From assembly GCA_029060405.1 (NCBI GenBank), contig JAIDUB010000109.1, positions 1-64,000 on the forward strand: a DNA stretch of 64,000 nucleotides, written 5' to 3'. Shown here in pieces: positions 38,976 to 47,678 of this stretch. The position numbers were made by a program, and so were the translations under genes. The stretch's first letter is position 1. Each line of letters starts with the position of its first letter. Below the pieces are notes generated by a model, which saw nothing but the letters and a program-made list of their open reading frames with translations, did no database searches and had not been told where the DNA came from. This DNA is from Duncaniella sp. (GTDB lineage: Bacteria > Bacteroidota > Bacteroidia > Bacteroidales > Muribaculaceae).

Positions 38976-39916
38976 TGTCAACAGATACAAGTAATTCATC
39001 ATATCGCGACTCGCTTAAGTCGATGGACACCGAGGAGCATATAGATCTTGCTTTTTACCGTCCTATAGGATATATGTGGGCTTGCCTTGCCGCAAAACTG
39101 GGCGTGACGCCCAACGCCATCACTATTGCATCGATTATCATTGGTATCGGCGCCGGTGTGGCATTTTATTTCCCACAGATGTGGGTGAACGTAGTGGGGA
39201 TGCTTTTGCTGATATGGGCAAACTCTTTTGACAGCGCCGACGGTCAGCTTGCGCGCATGACCAAGCAATATTCGCGGCTGGGACGCATACTCGACGGCCT
39301 CAGCGGCGATATATGGTTTGCAACTATATATGTAGCCATATGTCTGCGTGAGAATGTGACATCAGTGTTCTTCATGGAGCATCCTTGGCTTATATGGACA
39401 ATAGCTGTGGTGACAGGCCTGTGCCACGCCAAGCAAGCTGCCATGGCCGATTATTACCGTCAGTTTCACCTATATTTTCTCAAGGGAAAGGATGGTGCCG
39501 AACTTGAAGATGCGGCCCAGCTAAAGCGACAGATGGAGCAGGATGCCCCTAAGGCGGGGTTCTGGAAACGACTGACCATGAAGGTGTATTATAATTACAC
39601 CGTGCAGCAGGAAGCTACCGCTCCTGCCATGCAGAGATTGCGTCGGGAACTTAATGAGCGCTTTCCCTCGGGTGATATTCCACAGAGTTTCCGGGATGCT
39701 TTCCGCGAAAAGTCGCTGCCTCTTATGAAATATACCAATATTCTTTCGTTCAACTGGCGCACGATTGCATTGTTTGTGTCGCTGTTTCTGCAGATGCCAT
39801 GGCTCTATTTCGTATTTGAACTTACAGTGCTGAACACTTTGCTCATATACATGGTTATACGTCATGAACGTATATGCAACACATTCATCAGTCAGCTCAA
39901 GGATGGAAAATATTGA
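38975..39916 (+). CDS. CDP-alcohol phosphatidyltransferase family protein
   Basis: FDSADGQLARMTKQYSRLGRILDGLSGD; multiple TM segments. Confidence 0.88.
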   Translation: MSTDTSNSSYRDSLKSMDTEEHIDLAFYRPIGYMWACLAAKLGVTPNAITIASIIIGIGAGVAFYFPQMWVNVVGMLLLIWANSFDSADGQLARMTKQYSRLGRILDGLSGDIWFATIYVAICLRENVTSVFFMEHPWLIWTIAVVTGLCHAKQAAMADYYRQFHLYFLKGKDGAELEDAAQLKRQMEQDAPKAGFWKRLTMKVYYNYTVQQEATAPAMQRLRRELNERFPSGDIPQSFRDAFREKSLPLMKYTNILSFNWRTIALFVSLFLQMPWLYFVFELTVLNTLLIYMVIRHERICNTFISQLKDGKY

Positions 39917-40616
39917 AAATCTCAAAGGAATAATTTTTGACTACGGCGGTACGATCGACAGCCGCGGAGTGCACTGGAGCGAGGTAATTTACGCCGGTTA
40001 TATAGCCGCGGGCATCATAGTCCCAAAACCGCTGTTCCGTGAAGTATATGTGGAAGCCGAGCGGGAGCTTGCCCGAAACCGCCATATCTATCCTCATCAT
40101 AATTTCTATGATCTGCTTCTCATAAAAATGAGACTCGAGCTCGGATATCTCGTGGAGCGGGACGCTATGGATGCATCGCTTGTAGAAACATTGGCTGAAA
40201 AGATAGCGCGCTATTGCTATGATGAGGCCCGCAAGTGCGTAGAGGAAGAACGTCCTGTCCTTGAAGCTCTGAAAGATAAATATCCGCTGGTTCTGGTCAG
40301 CAATTTTTACGGTAATGTAGAAGCGGTATTAAAAGATTTTGATCTCCGCAAGTATTTCGATGATATAATAGAAAGCGCGGTAGTTGGTGTAAGGAAACCT
40401 GATCCGGCTATTTTCAGGCTGGGAGTGGATGCCCTCGGTCTTAATCCCGATGAGGTACTCGTGGTGGGTGACAGTCTCAAAAAGGACATCTGTCCGGCTG
40501 AGTCGATAGGCTGCCATGTGGCATGGATAAAGGGAAAAGGTTGGACAGCCGATGAGGATGCTGCCGTGCATCCTTCGCAGATCGCGTCGCTTGCCGAACT
40601 TCTTGACCTGATTTGA
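39903..40616 (+). CDS. HAD family hydrolase
   Basis: IIFDYGGTIDSRG, LVSNFYGN, GVRKPDPAIF, VLVVGDSLKKDI; start MENIENLKG. Confidence 0.88.
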   Translation: MENIENLKGIIFDYGGTIDSRGVHWSEVIYAGYIAAGIIVPKPLFREVYVEAERELARNRHIYPHHNFYDLLLIKMRLELGYLVERDAMDASLVETLAEKIARYCYDEARKCVEEERPVLEALKDKYPLVLVSNFYGNVEAVLKDFDLRKYFDDIIESAVVGVRKPDPAIFRLGVDALGLNPDEVLVVGDSLKKDICPAESIGCHVAWIKGKGWTADEDAAVHPSQIASLAELLDLI

Positions 40617-40620
40617 TAAA

Positions 40621-43308
40621 ATGGAGAGAAAACATATCTATACCGGACTTACCGACGCTCAGGTTGCACAATCGCGTGCCGAGCATGGTGATAATATACT
40701 CACTCCGCCACCGGCTACTCCTATATGGAAGCTATTTCTTGAAAAATTCAAGGATCCCCTCATTATCATTCTGCTTGTCGCCGGACTGATGTCAATGGGC
40801 ATTTCCGTGTATGAATATACGGTGCTCAATCTTGGAGCGGGTGTGTTTTTTGAACCTGCCGGTATCTTCATAGCCATAATTCTTGCCACGGCGCTGGGAT
40901 TTATATTCGAACTTAAAGCCGACCGGGAATTTGCGATACTGAATAAGGTCAACGATGACGAGCCGGTTCAGGTGTATCGCAACGGTGTCGCCGTTGAGAT
41001 TCCACGCAAGGATGTGGTTGTGGGTGATATTGTGGTCATCGCTACCGGTCAGGAAATACCGGCCGACGGTGAATTGCTTGATTCCACTTCGCTCAATGTC
41101 GATGAATCCACACTTACGGGAGAGCCGTTGTGCGGTAAAACCCATCTCCGGGATCACAGTGACAAGGATGCTACATATCCTTCGTGGATGGTGCTTCGCG
41201 GCACTAAGGTGATGGAAGGTCACGGAGTGATGGAAGTCACTGCGGTAGGAGACAGGAGCGAAAACGGTAAAGTATTTGAAGCTACTCATATTGATGAGAA
41301 TATCGTTACTCCGCTTAACCGGCAGTTGTCACGTCTAAGCACCTATATCACCCGATTCAGCTATGGTGTAGGTATTGCTGTGGTAGCAGGACGAATTCTG
41401 ATGTATTTCTTCGACGGAGGTGGCGAAAGCGGAGCTTTTGATATGCTTCACTTTATAGCCTACCTGTTGCAGACCATCATGATTGCCGTAGCGCTCATAG
41501 TGGTGTCGGTGCCCGAAGGGTTGCCTATGGCTGTAACGCTTTCGCTTGCCTACAGCATGCGACGGCTGCTGAAAAGCAATAATCTCGTGCGTAAACTTCA
41601 TGCATGCGAGACCATGGGTGCTACTACCGTGATATGTACTGACAAGACCGGTACATTGACACGTAATCGCATGACGGTGGCCGACATGCACTTCTTCATT
41701 ACACCCGATAATCCCGAAAATCTGCTTACCATAGAGGAGGGTATAGCTGTAAACGCCACCGCTACCCTCGGTGAAGATGAAAACGGTAATCCCACGGTAA
41801 TCGGCAATCCTACCGAAGGAGCTCTCCTGTTGTGGTTGCGCGGGAGAAACGTAGATTTCCAAACTCTGAAAGCTGATGCCGAGATGGTGGCCGAACTGCC
41901 TTTTTCAACCGAGCGCAAGTTTATGGCTTCTGTCGTAAGAAGCAAGTCGGGAAAGCTGCGGCTTTATGTCAAAGGTGCTCCTGAGATCGTTTACGGTTTG
42001 TGCAGGAAGGGATCAAGTGCTGAGGAAACAGAGGTCGCTGACACGCTCCGGGGGTATCAGGAACAGGGAATGCGCACTCTTGCACTTGCATATGCTGATC
42101 TTCCCGAGAATACGGTGGTGAATTTTGATGCGCCTCTTCCGGAGCTCACTTTGGTGGGAATAGTAGCCATAAGTGATCCCGTGCGCGACGATGTGCCCGA
42201 TGCGGTGGCTGAATGTGTACAAGCCGGAATAGAGATTAAGATAGTGACGGGCGATACTCCGGCTACCGCGCGCGAGATCGGACGTCAGATTGGTCTGTGG
42301 ACTGAAAATGACGGAGACGGGAATATCATAACCGGCCCTGAGTTTGCCAAACTTTCCGATGATGAATTGCTCAAGGTAGTACCGCGGCTTAAAATTATAG
42401 CCCGCGCGCGTCCTATAGATAAAAAGCGGCTTGTGGAAACACTACGCCGACTCGACGAGGTGGTTGCCGTGACAGGTGACGGCACAAATGATGCCCCTGC
42501 CCTTAAGGCTGCGCATGTTGGGCTCTCCATGGGCGACGGTACTTCGGTAGCCAAGGAGGCTTCAGATATAACTATTATCGACAATTCGTTTGCCTCGATA
42601 GGTAAAGCCGTGATGTGGGGCCGATCGCTCTACGTTAATTTGCAACGTTTCATATCGTTTCAGCTTACGGTCAATGTCGTGGCATGTCTTGTGGTGCTTG
42701 CAGGTGCGTTTATGGGTACGGAGTCGCCGCTTACCGTGACTCAGATGCTGTGGGTGAATCTCATCATGGATACATTTGCGGCTCTGGCGTTGTCGACATT
42801 ACCCCCCAGTCATGATGTGATGAACCGCAAGCCTCGTCAGCGCAGTGAATTTATCATCACGCCCGCCATGTGGCGAAATATCATATCAACAGGATTGATA
42901 TTCTTTGTCATCCTTGCCGGCATGATATTCTGGTTTGAACGTTGTGATATTAATAATGTGGCTGACGTGTTCAGTACCGGAATAGGTGAGGAAGGTGCGC
43001 TTACGCCTTATGAGCTTACGGTGATATTCACGGTATTCGTTATGCTTCAGTTCTGGAATATCTTTAATTCCCGGGCCCTCGACACACATCGCTCGGCGTT
43101 TCATCTTTCGGGATGCGGAGAATTCCTCGGAGTAGCATTAGTGATATTAATAGGGCAGATACTGATAGTCACTTGGGGTGGCGCGTTTTTCAATACCGTG
43201 CCGCTGTCATTGACCGACTGGCTTATTATATTTTTCGCTACCTCCCCAGTCTTACTTATAGGAGAATTTTTGCGCCAAATTTCCCCTCGGAAACGGCTTG
43301 TTAAGTAA
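40621..43308 (+). CDS. calcium-translocating P-type ATPase (PMCA/P2 type)
   Basis: VICTDKTGTLTRN, TGDGTNDAPALKAAHVG, VSVPEGLPMAVTLSLA. Confidence 0.92.
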   Translation: MERKHIYTGLTDAQVAQSRAEHGDNILTPPPATPIWKLFLEKFKDPLIIILLVAGLMSMGISVYEYTVLNLGAGVFFEPAGIFIAIILATALGFIFELKADREFAILNKVNDDEPVQVYRNGVAVEIPRKDVVVGDIVVIATGQEIPADGELLDSTSLNVDESTLTGEPLCGKTHLRDHSDKDATYPSWMVLRGTKVMEGHGVMEVTAVGDRSENGKVFEATHIDENIVTPLNRQLSRLSTYITRFSYGVGIAVVAGRILMYFFDGGGESGAFDMLHFIAYLLQTIMIAVALIVVSVPEGLPMAVTLSLAYSMRRLLKSNNLVRKLHACETMGATTVICTDKTGTLTRNRMTVADMHFFITPDNPENLLTIEEGIAVNATATLGEDENGNPTVIGNPTEGALLLWLRGRNVDFQTLKADAEMVAELPFSTERKFMASVVRSKSGKLRLYVKGAPEIVYGLCRKGSSAEETEVADTLRGYQEQGMRTLALAYADLPENTVVNFDAPLPELTLVGIVAISDPVRDDVPDAVAECVQAGIEIKIVTGDTPATAREIGRQIGLWTENDGDGNIITGPEFAKLSDDELLKVVPRLKIIARARPIDKKRLVETLRRLDEVVAVTGDGTNDAPALKAAHVGLSMGDGTSVAKEASDITIIDNSFASIGKAVMWGRSLYVNLQRFISFQLTVNVVACLVVLAGAFMGTESPLTVTQMLWVNLIMDTFAALALSTLPPSHDVMNRKPRQRSEFIITPAMWRNIISTGLIFFVILAGMIFWFERCDINNVADVFSTGIGEEGALTPYELTVIFTVFVMLQFWNIFNSRALDTHRSAFHLSGCGEFLGVALVILIGQILIVTWGGAFFNTVPLSLTDWLIIFFATSPVLLIGEFLRQISPRKRLVK

Positions 43309-43363
43309 ATTTTTGCAGTAAAACAGGAAAATTGAAAAGAAATTTTGATTTTTTTTGGAAAAA

Positions 43364-43396
43364 TTTGGGTAGTGTTAAAAAAAAGTTATAATTTTG
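43364..43396 (+). promoter_or_regulatory. -33 TTTG / -7 TAATTTTG promoter for the OmpA-family gene
   Basis: TTTG 43364-43367, N21, TAATTTTG 43389-43396; implies a roughly 100-nt 5' UTR. Confidence 0.6.
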
Positions 43397-43502
43397 AGTT
43401 GTTTTTTACGCGAACTCCCTACCGAGTCCTCGTTTCAACTGTATTTATGAATAAAACTTATTAAAAATTTCTATATTAATTATCTATTAATTTTTCAAAG
43501 TT

Positions 43503-44714
43503 ATGAACAAGAGTGCAATCTTAGCATTGGTTTGTGCCGCATTCGCAGGCCAGACTCTCATGGCTCAGACCGCAGAGGAAGTAACCTTTGTGGAAGATCC
43601 CGCGCAGGGCTACACTTTCAATCGTTTCCAGGATAACTGGTTTATCACTGCTGAAGGTGGTGCCAATTTCTACTTCTCCAAGTATGATGCAAAGCTTGGT
43701 AAGAAAAAACGTATCGCTCCCGCTGCTTCTCTCTATGTAGGTAAGTGGTTCTCGCCCATCATCGGTGGTCGTATCGGCGGTAACTTCACTCAGATCCACG
43801 CAGTCACCAACTATGTATATGATCTCGGTGCAATGCCCGATGAGAAAATCGGTGGCGGCTTCTACAAGCAGAAACTGAACTATTTCGTTCCTACCGTTGA
43901 CGTTATGTTAAACCTCACCAACTGGTGGTGCGGCTATCGTCCCGGTCGTGTTTACAACGCTGTATTCTACGGCGGTGGTGGCGTAGTTCTTCCCTACGTT
44001 CCCGATTATAAAGCTAACGGCGAACGCGACGGTTGGAAATATGGTAAATCTGTAGATCTTACCGCTCACGTAGGTCTTATCAACTCGTTCAACCTCAACA
44101 AGCACTTCGCTCTCGCTCTCGACCTGCGTTATGCTGTATTCGCTGAGAATTCTCACGAGACCGGTGCAAACCTCAACAACGACCTTCAGGCTTACCTGAC
44201 TCTTACCTACAACTTCAACAAGACTTCTTGGACTGCTCCTGTGGTTCCCGTTTGTCCTCCTGTTAAGAACTGCGACGCTGAAGTTGCCGCTCTTCAGGCT
44301 GCCAACGCACGCATCGCTGACCTCGAGCGTCAGATCAAGGACTGCCTCTCTCGTCCCGTAGAAGTTAAGGAAGTTAAGGCTGCTGCCGGTCCTCTCACCA
44401 CTGTTTACTATGTAATCAACGGTACTCGTCTTTCTCGCGTTGACAAGAAGGTCCTCGGCGCTGTTGCTGAAGTGATCAAGGCTAACCCCGACAAGAAGTA
44501 TGAAGTAACCGGTTGGGCCGATAACTACACCGGTACCGCTGCTGTAAACGATCGCATCCGCGAGGCTCGTGCCAAGGGTGTTGAGAAGTGCCTTCTCAGC
44601 TACGGCGTTAACCCCGCTCAGCTCATCGTTAACACCAACAATGACAACCTCAACGACATGGGCGACAAGTACGTGGCTCTCGACCGCGCTGTCACCATCA
44701 AGGTTGCTGAATAA
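43503..44714 (+). CDS. OmpA family outer membrane protein
   Basis: Signal peptide, beta-barrel, C-terminal OmpA domain (GWADNYTGTAAVNDRIREARAKGVEKCL). Confidence 0.93.
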   Translation: MNKSAILALVCAAFAGQTLMAQTAEEVTFVEDPAQGYTFNRFQDNWFITAEGGANFYFSKYDAKLGKKKRIAPAASLYVGKWFSPIIGGRIGGNFTQIHAVTNYVYDLGAMPDEKIGGGFYKQKLNYFVPTVDVMLNLTNWWCGYRPGRVYNAVFYGGGGVVLPYVPDYKANGERDGWKYGKSVDLTAHVGLINSFNLNKHFALALDLRYAVFAENSHETGANLNNDLQAYLTLTYNFNKTSWTAPVVPVCPPVKNCDAEVAALQAANARIADLERQIKDCLSRPVEVKEVKAAAGPLTTVYYVINGTRLSRVDKKVLGAVAEVIKANPDKKYEVTGWADNYTGTAAVNDRIREARAKGVEKCLLSYGVNPAQLIVNTNNDNLNDMGDKYVALDRAVTIKVAE

Positions 44715-44740
44715 TCAGCTTAATTATCAAGCATTCTATA

Positions 44741-44776
44741 ATGAGCCGTTCCCCCGGGAGCGGCTCATATTTTTTG
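44741..44776 (+). terminator. Rho-independent terminator after ompA-like gene
   Basis: ATGAGCCG...CGGCTCAT stem (44741-44748/44761-44768) followed by ATTTTTTG. Confidence 0.9.
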
Positions 44777-44834
44777 AACCATAGGGTCGGAAGATGTGTT
44801 TATTAGTTGCATATCTACTATTCAACTGTTTATT

Positions 44835-45737
44835 ATGGATCGTATACCTGTTGATGAAACTCTTTTGCGAAATATCAGTCTTCTCTCGGCCTCGTCGCCA
44901 CAGGAGAGAAGGATGGTGCCCCGCGGTACCGGATCTTTTCCCTCCGTTAAAGGTCTGGAAGAAGCTATGTCGCTCATTAAAGCTATAGTGTTTCCCGATT
45001 TCTTTGATTCCCGTCGTAACAACAGGGAGATAAGATCTTGTTATATAGGAGTTAACCTCGAAAAGCTGTATTCAGTGCTCAGTCAGGAGATAAAGAGGGC
45101 GCTTCGGTTTGACAATACTCTCGAGGAAGATGAGGTATATTGCGAGGCTTGCCGACTGACCCTCAAGTTTATCGATGAGCTGCCTGAGATCAAGCGCCTG
45201 CTTTTTACCGATGTCGAAGCGATGTACAATAATGATCCGGCTGTAGATAATTATGCCGAGGTGATACTCTGTTATCCCGTGGTGCAGTCGATGGTCAATT
45301 ATCGAACCGCTCATGCTCTCCTGAAGTTGGGCGTGCCTGTAATTCCCCGTGTCATCTCGGAGCTTGCCCATTCCGCTACCGGAATCGACATAAATCCCGG
45401 AGCTGAGATAGGCGAGTATTTTGCCATAGATCATGGAACAGGAGTGGTGATAGGTGAGACATCCATTATTGGAAATCACGTCACTATTTATCAGGGTGTG
45501 ACGCTTGGAGCCAAAAATTTCACACTCGATTCCAACGGACATCCGGTAAATATCCCGCGTCATCCCATAATCGAGGATAATGTGACAATTTACGCTAATG
45601 CCACTATTCTTGGCCGCATAACAGTGGGTCGCGATTCCGTGATAGGAGGAAACATCTGGCTCACTCAATCAGTTCCTGCCGGGTCACGTGTGCTTCAGTC
45701 CCGCACTCCCGAACCGGCCGGAGAAATGAAATATTAA
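44835..45737 (+). CDS. cysE: serine O-acetyltransferase
   Basis: LAHSATGIDINPGAEIGEYFAIDHGTGVVIGETSIIGNHVTIYQGVTLGA. Confidence 0.92.
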   Translation: MDRIPVDETLLRNISLLSASSPQERRMVPRGTGSFPSVKGLEEAMSLIKAIVFPDFFDSRRNNREIRSCYIGVNLEKLYSVLSQEIKRALRFDNTLEEDEVYCEACRLTLKFIDELPEIKRLLFTDVEAMYNNDPAVDNYAEVILCYPVVQSMVNYRTAHALLKLGVPVIPRVISELAHSATGIDINPGAEIGEYFAIDHGTGVVIGETSIIGNHVTIYQGVTLGAKNFTLDSNGHPVNIPRHPIIEDNVTIYANATILGRITVGRDSVIGGNIWLTQSVPAGSRVLQSRTPEPAGEMKY

Positions 45738-45760
45738 TCATCGTAATACGTATACTCATT

Positions 45761-46711
45761 ATGAAACGAATAGCTGATAATCTCATAGAACTTGTAGGAC
45801 ATACACCTCTTCTTGCGCTTAATAATATAAAACGGGATCTTGATCTAAAAGCCGATATTGTGGCTAAGATAGAGTCGTTCAATCCCGGCGGAAGCGTCAA
45901 GGACCGGATAGCACTCGCCATGATTGAAGATGCCGAGCGTAAAGGCATATTGAAGCCCGGAGGTGTGATAATCGAGCCTACAAGCGGCAATACCGGCATC
46001 GGACTTGCTTGGGTGGCAAGTGTAAAAGGTTATAGGACGATTCTTACCATGCCTGAAACCATGAGCGTTGAGCGACGCAAACTGCTTCAGGCATTCGGAG
46101 CCGAGCTCGTGCTCACTCCGGGTGCTGAAGGCATGAACGGTGCGATCAGAAAGGCCGAGGAATTGCGTGACACCACGCCCGGCGCTGTGATATTACAGCA
46201 ATTTGAAAATCCGGCCAACCCCGAGAAGCACAGACTTACGACCGCACGTGAGATCTGGGATGATACCGACGGAGAGGTCAATATCCTCGTTGCCGGTGTG
46301 GGTACAGGCGGAACTCTGAGCGGAACTGCCGAAGGGCTGAAAGCATATAATCCGTCGATTGAAGCGGTTGCCGTAGAGCCCGAGAATTCGGCCGTGCTTT
46401 CGGGTGAAACAGCCGGGCCGCACAAGCTTCAGGGGATAGGTGCCGGTTTCATTCCCGGTAATTATCACGCAAATTCCGTTGACAGAGTCATGAAGATATC
46501 GGATGACGACGCTTCCAGATATTCCCGTATGCTCGTAAGAAAAGAAGGGCTCCTTGCCGGAATTTCTTCAGGCGCGGCTCTGGCGGCAGCCGTAAAACTT
46601 GCACGCGAGAAAGAAAATGAAGGGAAGATGATAGTGGTGATACTCCCTGATACCGGAGAGCGCTATATGTCAACTCCTCTGTATGATTTTGACGGGTATC
46701 CGCTTGATTAA
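45761..46711 (+). CDS. cysK: cysteine synthase A
   Basis: NPGGSVKDRIA, PTSGNTGIGLAWV, GVGTGGTLSG, ISSGAALAA. Confidence 0.95.
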   Translation: MKRIADNLIELVGHTPLLALNNIKRDLDLKADIVAKIESFNPGGSVKDRIALAMIEDAERKGILKPGGVIIEPTSGNTGIGLAWVASVKGYRTILTMPETMSVERRKLLQAFGAELVLTPGAEGMNGAIRKAEELRDTTPGAVILQQFENPANPEKHRLTTAREIWDDTDGEVNILVAGVGTGGTLSGTAEGLKAYNPSIEAVAVEPENSAVLSGETAGPHKLQGIGAGFIPGNYHANSVDRVMKISDDDASRYSRMLVRKEGLLAGISSGAALAAAVKLAREKENEGKMIVVILPDTGERYMSTPLYDFDGYPLD

Positions 46712-46763
46712 GCGAAAGCATATTTTTCTGACAGTAATAATTTCATCTTGTCTTTTCGCGGAA

Positions 46764-46801
46764 AAAGATTGGAAAAGTATTGTTTTATTTTTCCAATCTT
46801 T
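46764..46801. promoter_or_regulatory. 13-bp perfect inverted repeat in the promoter of the NlpC/P60 operon
   Basis: AAAGATTGGAAAA (46764-46776), 12-nt spacer, TTTTCCAATCTTT (46789-46801). Confidence 0.7.
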
Positions 46802-46810
46802 ATATCTTTG
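46780..46810 (+). promoter_or_regulatory. -33 TTG / -7 TATCTTTG promoter
   Basis: TTG 46780-46782, N20, TATCTTTG 46803-46810; 26 bp before the ATG at 46836. Confidence 0.6.
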
Positions 46811-46835
46811 CTTCCGTGGAAAAGAATCTTTGTAT

Positions 46836-47678
46836 ATGTCAGGAAAATATTCTCATATCTTAATATTTATATTTTGCGGGCTTGCCGCTGCGCTCATGAC
46901 GGCATGCGGATCGTCACGCACCGTCACTGCATCGGCAGGTCACAAAGTCGACAGAAAAGGCGGCAGCACGATGAGTAAGGTAGAGTATGCCGTGATCGAC
47001 GGCTCCATGGAATCCTCGTCGCGTGCACTTCTTGCCGAAGCTAAAAAGTGGCTCGGGACACCTTATAAATACGGAGGTGAAGACAGAAACGGAGTGGACT
47101 GCTCGGGGCTCGTGCTAAACGTGTTTCGTAATGCTCTGAATATCAAATTACCTCGCTCGTCGAGCAAACAGATGGAGTACAGCTCATCCATAGCCAAGCG
47201 TGATCTTATACCCGGCGACCTGCTGTTTTTCGCCACTACGGGTGGTAACCGTATATCGCATGTGGGCATGTATATCGGTGAAGGAAAGATGGTGCATTCT
47301 TCTACCTCGCGCGGGGTGATGGTTAGCCGGATCGAGGAGGATTATTTTGTAAAGACTTTCGCCGGTGCGGGTAGGGTCGATGCTTATTATGCCATGCTTT
47401 CCAAGTCCGGTAAAAAAAACGGCAAAGCCAAAACGGAGATTGTCGAACCATCGGCCGAGCCCTCTTTCAGGTTTGAGCCCGTAGCGGAAATCCCCGTTCG
47501 CACCACTCCTGCGGTAAGTGCGGCTCCTGCGCCAAAGGCTGCTCCTGTTGTAGCTCAAAGTGCCTCCCAACCGGCAGGTGATTCACCCGAAATTTCGGCT
47601 GATGAGGCACGCCGCCGCGTGCTTAACTCGCTTATCGAACAGAAGTTGGATTCAATTTATACCACCGTATCGAAATGA
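46836..47678 (+). CDS. NlpC/P60 family lipoprotein endopeptidase
   Basis: Lipobox LMTACGSS; YGGEDRNGVDCSGLVLNVF, RISHVGMYIGEGKMVHSS. Confidence 0.93.
   Translation: MSGKYSHILIFIFCGLAAALMTACGSSRTVTASAGHKVDRKGGSTMSKVEYAVIDGSMESSSRALLAEAKKWLGTPYKYGGEDRNGVDCSGLVLNVFRNALNIKLPRSSSKQMEYSSSIAKRDLIPGDLLFFATTGGNRISHVGMYIGEGKMVHSSTSRGVMVSRIEEDYFVKTFAGAGRVDAYYAMLSKSGKKNGKAKTEIVEPSAEPSFRFEPVAEIPVRTTPAVSAAPAPKAAPVVAQSASQPAGDSPEISADEARRRVLNSLIEQKLDSIYTTVSK

Noticed and set aside
38364-39002. 212-aa - strand ORF opposite the ATP-grasp gene
   Set aside because: Shadow ORF; the + frame is contiguous with the operon
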